Shown: piece after piece, positions 7,063 to 11,668 of the stretch
How the letters are laid out: each line of letters opens with the position of its first letter
Position numbering within the stretch: position 1 is the stretch's first letter
The notes under the pieces: generated by a model
Databases searched by the model: none
Seen by the model: the letters and a program-made list of their open reading frames with translations, nothing else
What the model was told of the DNA's origin: nothing
DNA from: Actinomycetes bacterium
Lineage (GTDB): Bacteria > Actinomycetota > Acidimicrobiia > Acidimicrobiales > Palsa-688
Reading direction: 5' to 3'
Assembly (NCBI GenBank): GCA_021816565.1
Contig: JAKAXN010000117.1
Location: forward strand, 1 to 11,668
DNA: 11,668 nucleotides
Translations under genes and position numbers: made by a program

Positions 7063-9526
7063 ACCCGTCCCGGTGGGCCGGATCGACGCCGGCCGGGCCC
7101 AGGCGCCCCCCGGGCGGTCCCACCGTGGTGGGGGCCGCATCACCGACCCGGACCGTCACCGGCCGGTCGCCGCGGACCTCGATCCCGTCGCCGTCGGCCC
7201 TGACCTCGATCAGCGTGCCCCCCATCCGGAACCTCATGGTCAGCGCCGACCACTCCGCCGGCAGGCGGGGGTCGAGGGCCAGACAGCCGGGCTCGGCCCG
7301 CATACCCATGAATCCGTAGGCCAGCGCCTGCCACACCCCGCCCATGGTGGCCAGGTGCAGGCCCGACGCCGAGGTGCCGGTGACATCGTCGAGGTCCAGC
7401 CGGGCGGCCAGGCGCAGCATGCCCAGCGCCTCCGCGCCCCGCCCGGCCCGGGCCAGCAGCGAGGCGTGCACCGCCGGCGACAGCGAACTGCCGTGCGCCG
7501 TGCGCGGGCCGTAGTAGTCGAGGGAGGGGGCCAGCGACCCGGCCGGCACCTGCTCGGGGACCATGTGGTGGAGCATGAGCACGTCGGCCTGCTTGATCAG
7601 CTGGGACCCGGCCACGCGCTGCTGGCCCAGCACCAGGTCCATGGCCACCGGGGCCGCGGCCACCTCGGCGACCGTGAGCCGCTCCAGGTCGTAGTACCCC
7701 GCGAACTGCTCGAACGTGTCCAGTTCCGGGTCCCATCCGTCCACCAGGCCGTCGGCCAGGGCCCGCCACCTGTCGGCCTCGGCCCGGCTGCCGCCCGTCG
7801 GGTCGCCGCCGACCAGCCGGGCCGCGGTCTGGAGGTTCCACCTGGCCATCACATTGGTGAAGGCGTTGTCGTCGACCGCTTCGTGGTACTCGTCGGGGCC
7901 CATCACCCCGTAGATGTGGCCCCGGCCGGAGCGGTCCGTCCGGATCCGGGACGCCCAGAACCGGGCGGTGTCGACGATCAGGTCCCGGCCCGGCCCGGAG
8001 GTGAGGAACCGCCGATCCCCGGTCCAATCGGCGTAGCGGCACGCCGCCCACGCCACGTCGGCCACGATGTGCAGTTCGTGGTGGCCGGTGGCGATGGGGA
8101 TGGGCGGCCCGCCGCGGCCGCGGACCCAGCGGGGGGTCACGTCGGTGCCGTCCCCGGCGCTCTCCCACGGGAAGCGGGCCCCGGCCAGCCCGGCGGCCCG
8201 GGCGGCCCGCCGGGCTGCGGGCAGGCGACGGATCCGGTACTCCAGGATCGACCGGGCGGCTCCGGGATCCAGAGCGGCCAGGGCCGGCAGCACGAACACG
8301 TCGGCGTCCCAGAAGACGTGCCCGGCGTAGGCGTCACCGGTCAGGCCCCGGGGCCCCACCGCGCTGCCGCCCGGCCCCGACGCCGCCCCGAGTAGGTGGA
8401 ACACCGCGAAGCGGGCGGCCAGCTCGTCGTCGGGGGATCCCTCTATCGACACCCCGGCGCCGCGCCACTTGTCGGCCCACGCCCGGCGGTGGGCGCTGAG
8501 CAGGGCGTCGAAACCGGCCCGGGCCTGTGCCTCGAGCCGTCCGGCGGCCACCTCCTCGACCGGGGGCTGCTCCGGTGGATCACCGGCGGGAACGGCCGCC
8601 CAGGCCGCCAGCCGCTCGAGGGTCGACCAGGCGCCGTCCACGCCGGCGACGTCCCGGGCCGCCACCGCGATGGCCGCCCCGGTGGTGGTGGCCCCGCCGG
8701 CGGGCACCCCGGTGACGGCCACATCCGTACCGCCCCGGCGGCTGAGCCGGAAGGTCCCGGCGCCGGGGGGTGCCCGCAGGGCCGGCCCCGGGGCCGGCCA
8801 TTCCCGTTCGACCTCGCAGCGCATGGCCAGGGCCGCCGGGTCGGCGCCCGACACCAGCCGCAGCGACCGCACCGGGCAGCCGGGGCTGGCCCGGCGGCCC
8901 AGGACGGCGCGGCGCATGTCCAGGATCCTCTCCGGGGCCTCACCTCTGACCGGCAGGTCCACCGCGGTCCACACCGGCCCGGGTAGCAGCCGGTCGTCGC
9001 GGTCGTACACCCCGCCGACGATCAGCAGCGGGGCCGAGCCCGGTCCGCCCTCCTCCAGGGCGGCGCGCGTGGCGGCCCGGCCGTTGGAGAGGCAGCCGAG
9101 GGATTCCGCCAGGGGGCCGGACCCCGCGCCGGCAGGAAGGCGGACGGTCCAGCCCGGATCGGGGTCGATGTGGGGGACCCTCCGGGCCCGCCGGCGGGCC
9201 GCCTGCCGGTCCAGTATCTCCTCCAGATCCCCGATGGTGCCGGCATGCACCGTCCCCGGGGCCGGGTCGTGGGGCGCCGGTCCCAGGCAGGCTGCCACCG
9301 TCCGCGAAGGCCCGGGCCCCGGAGCCGGGCAGGTTCCGATCACCAGTACCACTTCGCCGGTGATGCCCAGATCTTCCAGGAATCGGAGCGCGTCATCGAG
9401 CGCGTCGGGTCCCGCCCCGGCCACCTCCGCCACCTCCGCCCCGGCGGCCGCCAGGTCGGCCAGCTTCGAACGCAGCCGGTCGGTCAGCGCCGCGTCGCCG
9501 GCTTCGAGGGCCCCCGCCCCGACCAC
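7061..9526 (-). CDS. GH65 family glycoside hydrolase/phosphorylase with degenerate HAD-like N-terminus
   Basis: 821 residues. From about residue 120 the protein follows GH65 (trehalose, kojibiose or maltose phosphorylases and hydrolases): the N-terminal beta-sandwich begins after WTVRLPAG and includes SNGRAATRAALEE and LIVGGVYD; the (alpha/alpha)6 barrel has F405-W-D407, ARFPWESA, ELHIVADVAWAA, and GPD545-E546-YHE followed by VDDNAFTN, where the Glu is the conserved general acid. H678-GSSLS matches the loop that binds phosphate in the phosphorylases, favouring phosphorolysis. The C-terminal sandwich starts near ALDPRLPAEW. Substrate is not readable. Residues 1-115 resemble the HAD phosphatase domain fused to some actinobacterial GH65 proteins (AALTDRLRSKLADLAAAG, EDLGITGEVVLVIG) but lack the catalytic DxD and GDxxxD aspartates. 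The GTG start has GAGG 6 bases upstream; coding-like sequence (TFEAVV) continues a few codons before it, so a nonstandard upstream start such as CTG 9580 is possible. Confidence 0.95.
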   Translation of the reverse strand: MVGAGALEAGDAALTDRLRSKLADLAAAGAEVAEVAGAGPDALDDALRFLEDLGITGEVVLVIGTCPAPGPGPSRTVAACLGPAPHDPAPGTVHAGTIGDLEEILDRQAARRRARRVPHIDPDPGWTVRLPAGAGSGPLAESLGCLSNGRAATRAALEEGGPGSAPLLIVGGVYDRDDRLLPGPVWTAVDLPVRGEAPERILDMRRAVLGRRASPGCPVRSLRLVSGADPAALAMRCEVEREWPAPGPALRAPPGAGTFRLSRRGGTDVAVTGVPAGGATTTGAAIAVAARDVAGVDGAWSTLERLAAWAAVPAGDPPEQPPVEEVAAGRLEAQARAGFDALLSAHRRAWADKWRGAGVSIEGSPDDELAARFAVFHLLGAASGPGGSAVGPRGLTGDAYAGHVFWDADVFVLPALAALDPGAARSILEYRIRRLPAARRAARAAGLAGARFPWESAGDGTDVTPRWVRGRGGPPIPIATGHHELHIVADVAWAACRYADWTGDRRFLTSGPGRDLIVDTARFWASRIRTDRSGRGHIYGVMGPDEYHEAVDDNAFTNVMARWNLQTAARLVGGDPTGGSRAEADRWRALADGLVDGWDPELDTFEQFAGYYDLERLTVAEVAAAPVAMDLVLGQQRVAGSQLIKQADVLMLHHMVPEQVPAGSLAPSLDYYGPRTAHGSSLSPAVHASLLARAGRGAEALGMLRLAARLDLDDVTGTSASGLHLATMGGVWQALAYGFMGMRAEPGCLALDPRLPAEWSALTMRFRMGGTLIEVRADGDGIEVRGDRPVTVRVGDAAPTTVGPPGGRLGPAGVDPAHRDG

Positions 9527-9576
9527 GACCGCCTCGAAGGTGCGGTCGGGTAGGGCGGCCGGGCCGCACCGGAGGT

Positions 9577-9771
9577 TCAGTGGTGCTCGAAATGCTGGAT
9601 GAAGGCGTCGGGCCCGGGGAAGAACAGGCCCTCGTGGCCGCTGTCACCCCAGCGGACCAGATAGGGAGGCTCGCCTTCGTGGCCTCTGATCTCCAGGATC
9701 TCGCAGTCCCGGTCGGGCTCTCCCACATGGTGGCCCCGGATGACGATTCGGTCTCCCACCTGAGCCTGCAT
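9577..9771 (-). CDS. DUF1918 domain small protein
   Basis: 64 residues covering the whole DUF1918 family: MQAQVGDRIVIRGHHVGEPD, then EILEIRGHEGEPPYLVRW, then HEGLFFPGPDAFIQH. Members are small cytosolic proteins with an SH3-like barrel, widespread in actinobacteria, of unknown biochemical role (M. tuberculosis Rv2302 is, as I recall, a structurally studied member). The ATG at 9771 was preferred over GTG 9777 because a GGAGG ribosome binding site occupies 9777-9781 and would overlap the GTG. The GH65 gene starts 50 bp after its stop on the same strand, so it may lead that operon. It diverges from the PRC-barrel gene. Confidence 0.93.
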   Translation of the reverse strand: MQAQVGDRIVIRGHHVGEPDRDCEILEIRGHEGEPPYLVRWGDSGHEGLFFPGPDAFIQHFEHH

Positions 9772-9776
9772 GGTCA

Positions 9777-9781
9777 CCTCC
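9777..9781 (-). promoter_or_regulatory. Ribosome binding site deciding the DUF1918 start
   Basis: GGAGG on the minus strand, 5 bases before ATG 9771. It overlaps the alternative GTG at 9777-9775, which excludes that codon as a likely start. Confidence 0.8.
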
Positions 9782-9841
9782 GTGAGGTCTGGCGGACGCT
9801 GGCAGCCTCGCGCCCGGTCGGGCCGCCGGACAGGGGCGAAC

Positions 9842-9855
9842 GGCCCGAACGGGCC
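9842..9855. repeat. Near-palindrome in the DUF1918/PRC-barrel divergent region
   Basis: GGCCCG-AA-CGGGCC: 6-bp arms around AA, in the 160-bp gap between divergent genes. A heptamer CGAACGG is also repeated directly at 9837 and 9846. It could be an operator, but short GC palindromes are common at this base composition. Confidence 0.25.
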
Positions 9856-9881
9856 CGGTGGGGGCCGTCCGGGGCGGTCCG

Positions 9882-9907
9882 GAATGGCCTCGGAGGGCTA
9901 CGGGTAT
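9882..9907 (+). promoter_or_regulatory. Possible sigma-B/F-type promoter for the PRC-barrel gene
   Basis: GGGTAT at 9902-9907 equals the -10 element of the stress sigma factors sigma-B (Streptomyces) and sigma-F (Mycobacterium). Fifteen bases upstream, GAATG at 9882-9886 fits the loose GNNTN -35 pattern but is a poor match to GGTTT. The -10 lies 29 bases before the TTG start, which suits a short leader. The match is suggestive only. Confidence 0.35.
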
Positions 9908-9936
9908 GAACCCTTCACAGGAAAAGAGGTGGTGGA

Positions 9937-10293
9937 TTGTTCGAAGCCGAGAACATCCGGGACTGGCGCCAGCACGACGTGGTCGACCCCGATGGTCACC
10001 GCATCGGGGAGCTCGAGGCGGTGTACGTGGACACCGCCACCGACGAGCCGGCCTTCGCCTCGGTGCGGGTGGGGATGGTGGGCCGCCGCCGGCTGACCTT
10101 CGTGCCTCTGGACGGGGCCAGGGTCGCCCCGGGCTACGTGAAGGTCGCCCATCCCCGGAAGCTGGTCAAGGACGCCCCGACCATAGACACCGACGGTGAG
10201 CTGGCGGCCGCCGACGAGCCCGACCTGTTCCGCCACTACGGACTCGACTACCGGCCCGGCGCCGACGGCGAGCGTCGCCTGGCCCGCCGCTGA
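9937..10293 (+). CDS. PRC-barrel domain protein
   Basis: 118 residues. The N-terminal part (about 1-80) matches the PRC-barrel pattern: IRDWRQHDVVDPDGHRIGEL, then EAVYVDTATDEPAFASVRVG, RRRLTFVPLDGARV and YVKVAHPRKLVKDAP. The C-terminus (PDLFRHYGLDYRPG) is the acidic/aromatic tail often found in actinobacterial members. PRC-barrels are small beta-barrels found in photosynthetic reaction-centre subunit H and the ribosome maturation factor RimM; stand-alone forms are poorly understood and often stress-linked. The start is TTG 9937, with GAGG at 9926-9929 spaced 7 bases; the ATG at 9906 is in another frame. A 55-residue membrane protein gene follows 12 bases after the stop, probably co-translated. 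Confidence 0.9.
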   Translation: MFEAENIRDWRQHDVVDPDGHRIGELEAVYVDTATDEPAFASVRVGMVGRRRLTFVPLDGARVAPGYVKVAHPRKLVKDAPTIDTDGELAAADEPDLFRHYGLDYRPGADGERRLARR

Positions 10294-10305
10294 GGAGGCC
10301 GACAC

Positions 10306-10473
10306 ATGGCTCTGTTCCTTCTGTTCATCCTGGCCGCCGTGGCCCTCGGCATCATCGGCGTGGCGGTCAAGGGGCTGATCTACCTGCTGGTCATCGGGAT
10401 CGTGGTGTTCCTGCTGGCCTTCGTGTTCCTGGGGGTGTTCCTGCGGGGCCGGCGCCACCGGCCGGTGCGCTGA
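10306..10473 (+). CDS. 55-residue hydrophobic membrane protein
   Basis: The ORF starts MALFLLFILAAVALGIIGVA and ends with the basic tail RGRRHRPVR. There are two membrane segments, about residues 2-20 and 24-46, separated by VKG, so it probably forms a helical hairpin with the Arg-rich C-terminus in the cytosol. The ribosome binding site is excellent: GAGGAGG at 10292-10298, 7 bases before the ATG and overlapping the end of the PRC-barrel gene. The stop is followed within 8 bases by tandem repeats. It resembles the small hydrophobic proteins often annotated as hypothetical in actinobacteria. Function is unknown; a partner role with the PRC-barrel protein is inferred from position only. Confidence 0.72.
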   Translation: MALFLLFILAAVALGIIGVAVKGLIYLLVIGIVVFLLAFVFLGVFLRGRRHRPVR

Positions 10474-10480
10474 CGCCCCC

Positions 10481-10510
10481 CCGACCGGCGGGCTACCGAC
10501 CGGCGGGCTA
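10481..10510. repeat. Perfect tandem 15-bp repeat between convergent genes
   Basis: CCGACCGGCGGGCTA is present twice without a gap, at 10481-10495 and 10496-10510; the next 15 bases are a diverged third copy at best. The second copy ends in the TAG stop of the MFS gene on the minus strand, so the first copy places another in-line TAG-like sequence downstream. Confidence 0.8.
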
Positions 10511-10526
10511 CCCGGCCGCCGGGTAG
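10508..10526. terminator. Perfect hairpin spanning the MFS stop codon
   Basis: CTACCCGG at 10508-10515 and CCGGGTAG at 10519-10526 form a perfect 8-bp stem with a CCG loop. It includes the MFS TAG stop and lies 35 bases after the stop of the small membrane protein gene, so it could act on transcripts from both directions. It lacks a U tract; bidirectional attenuation or mRNA end protection is inference. Confidence 0.4.
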
Positions 10527-11668
10527 GGGGCCGGGGGACCGGCCGGCGCCGCCGGGGCGGCGCTGGCTGCCGCGGTGGCCACGTCGGTCGCGTAGTGGCG
10601 GCTCCCCCGCAGAAGGATGACCCCGCTGGCCAGGAGCGGTAGCAGCATCACCAGGAACGTGTAACGCAGCCCCTGGTGGGTGAAGGCCAGCAGGTCCGAC
10701 AGCCCTCCGAACATGAGGGGAGCCACGGACTGCGACGCCGCCCGCAGCAGGGTCCGGATGCCTTCCGCCCGGCCCCACAGCAGCGGGGGCATTATGTCGA
10801 GGCGGGCGGCGTCGAGGGTCGGGTTCTGCGCCGTCAGGCAGAACGCCGCGGCGGTGATGTACGGCAGGGCGGTCATCGGCCCGCGGGTCAGCAGGGGCGG
10901 CAGGAAGAGGACGGCGGTGGCGGTGGCGGCGATACCGGCGACCAGCATCCGCCCGTTGATCCGGCCCTTCCGGACCCATGTGTCCCCGGCCAGGCCGCCC
11001 AGCAGCACACCCAGCACCGCCCCGCCCCCGACGACCAGCATCAGCAGGCTGGACAGCACCGTGCCCACCCCGTACTGCTTGCCCACGAACTCCAGCCCGA
11101 AGGTCTGGACGCCGGTCATGAAGAAGTAGGCGCAGGCGCTGGAGACGATCAGCACCACGTTGGTCCGTACCCGCAGCACGTAGCGGGTGGCCTCGATGAT
11201 GTTCATGCGCCTCGGGTCGGACCGCAGCACCAGCCGGGGATCCGGCCGGACGCCCTGGGCCATGGCCTGGCGCTGGGTCTCGGTCAGATCGGGGTCCTCG
11301 CCCGGGGCCGGCTCGCCGCCGATCGCCGCGGACTCCCGCCGTCTGCCGGAGCCGCCGCGGGCCGGCTCCGGCAGACGGCGCACCTGCCAGGCCAGGAAGA
11401 AGGCCGGGATGGCCAGCACCAAGAACGCGGCCCGCCAGGAGATGGCCGCCACGTCGCCGGTGATGAAGAAACCGACACCGGCACCCACCAGCTCACCGGC
11501 CAGGATGTACCCGTAGATGCGCCCTCTCTCGTCGGCCGCGAAGTAGTCGCCGACGAGCGAGGCCACCGCCGGCCCGGCCGCCGCGGTGACGAACCCGAGG
11601 AACAGGCGGACGATCAGCAGGTCGCCGAAGGTGCTCACCATGGAGCTGGCGACCATGGCCACCCCCCA
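10508..11668 (-). CDS. MFS transporter, N-terminus beyond the window
   Basis: The frame runs off the right edge, so the first helices and true start are missing; about 386 residues are present. Visible MFS features: RLFLGFVTAAAGPAVASLVG followed by DYFAADERGRIYGYILAGEL (helices 4-5 region, typical of spinster-like MFS), a long charged cytoplasmic loop between helices 6 and 7 (GGSGRRRES to RRMNIIEATRYV), a second-half motif A as GGLAGDTWVRKGRINGR, and about six C-terminal helices. The last 28 residues are an Ala/Pro-rich low-complexity tail. It is a secondary transporter or exporter of the inner membrane; the substrate is unknown. It converges on the PRC-barrel/membrane protein pair with only 34 bp between stops. 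The coding sequence contains unusually strong inverted repeats at 11337-11380 and 10541-10568. Confidence 0.93.
   Translation of the reverse strand, partial: WGVAMVASSMVSTFGDLLIVRLFLGFVTAAAGPAVASLVGDYFAADERGRIYGYILAGELVGAGVGFFITGDVAAISWRAAFLVLAIPAFFLAWQVRRLPEPARGGSGRRRESAAIGGEPAPGEDPDLTETQRQAMAQGVRPDPRLVLRSDPRRMNIIEATRYVLRVRTNVVLIVSSACAYFFMTGVQTFGLEFVGKQYGVGTVLSSLLMLVVGGGAVLGVLLGGLAGDTWVRKGRINGRMLVAGIAATATAVLFLPPLLTRGPMTALPYITAAAFCLTAQNPTLDAARLDIMPPLLWGRAEGIRTLLRAASQSVAPLMFGGLSDLLAFTHQGLRYTFLVMLLPLLASGVILLRGSRHYATDVATAAASAAPAAPAGPPAPYPAAG
10541..10568. repeat. GC-rich hairpin in the MFS C-terminal tail
   Basis: GCGCCGCC at 10546-10553 pairs with GGCGGCGC at 10556-10563, and the stem extends by GGCC-type pairs outward past one G-T step. 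It encodes part of the Ala/Pro tail and sits 15 bases from the stop-codon hairpin, giving two successive hairpins at the 3' end of this gene. Confidence 0.45.
11337..11380. repeat. Perfect 18-bp inverted repeat inside the MFS gene
   Basis: The arms 11337-11354 and 11363-11380 are exact reverse complements, separated by 8 bases (CCGCGGGC). The element encodes RRLPEPARGGSGRRR at the start of the cytoplasmic loop after helix 6. It is longer than any other intragenic palindrome I found here, and could be an inserted palindromic element or a strong mRNA hairpin. Confidence 0.75.

Noticed and set aside
5391..7064. A 557-codon minus-strand frame over the glycosyltransferase
   Set aside because: It lacks any family signature; the 383-residue GT4 protein in another frame explains the region.
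8186..8217. 11-bp inverted repeat in GH65
   Set aside because: Falls in an Ala/Arg/Gly-rich helix (AARRAARAAG) whose codons naturally form inverted repeats.
7007..8395. A 462-codon plus-strand frame opposite GH65
   Set aside because: Antisense shadow with repetitive His/Gly/Pro/Arg composition.
8780..8799. Perfect 20-bp palindrome GGCCGGCCCC/GGGGCCGGCC in GH65
   Set aside because: Low-complexity G/C run encoding Pro/Ala/Gly; likely chance at this composition.

Overview
The window is very GC-rich and gene-dense, with GTG and TTG starts, GGAGG-type ribosome binding sites and many short gene overlaps. Together with the gene families present (a tandem GYW..DGGVFSFGDA repeat protein, a WS/DGAT acyltransferase, DUF1918, a flavin/F420-type split-barrel protein, a GH65 enzyme) this points to an actinobacterium, perhaps of the Acidimicrobiia. 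The lineage is inferred from gene content, not from a marker gene. I see no rRNA, tRNA, CRISPR array, transposase or phage gene.

Layout. (1) Positions 1-4185, plus strand: the C-terminal part of a repeat protein open at the left edge, overlapping by 4 bp (GTGA) a SulP anion transporter with a STAS domain, followed 46 bp later by a WS/DGAT wax ester/triacylglycerol synthase. (2) Positions 4186-4475 hold no gene, only weak hairpins between convergent genes. (3) Positions 4476-5838: a PNPOx-like split-barrel protein (minus) and a tandem-domain universal stress protein (plus) diverge from a short shared region. (4) Positions 5789-9771, minus strand: a likely co-directional set, DUF1918 protein, then GH65 glycosidase/phosphorylase, then GT4 glycosyltransferase, whose 3' end overlaps the stress-protein gene by 50 bp tail to tail. 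(5) Positions 9937-10473, plus strand: a PRC-barrel protein and a 55-residue membrane hairpin protein, preceded by a possible sigma-B/F-type -10 element. (6) Positions 10508-11668, minus strand: an MFS transporter cut by the right edge, with a cluster of hairpins around its 3' end and a perfect 18-bp inverted repeat inside the coding sequence.

How they may work together (inference): the mix of neutral-lipid synthesis, a split-barrel oxidoreductase, a universal stress protein, PRC-barrel and DUF1918 proteins resembles a persistence or stress toolkit and recalls the DosR dormancy locus of Mycobacterium tuberculosis. The GH65/GT4 pair suggests handling of a storage or compatible disaccharide or glycan. 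No clearly new multi-gene system is proven by the sequence. The best leads are the stress/dormancy-like grouping, the GH65 protein with a decayed HAD-like N-terminus, the repeat protein coupled to a SulP transporter, and the long inverted repeat inside the MFS gene.
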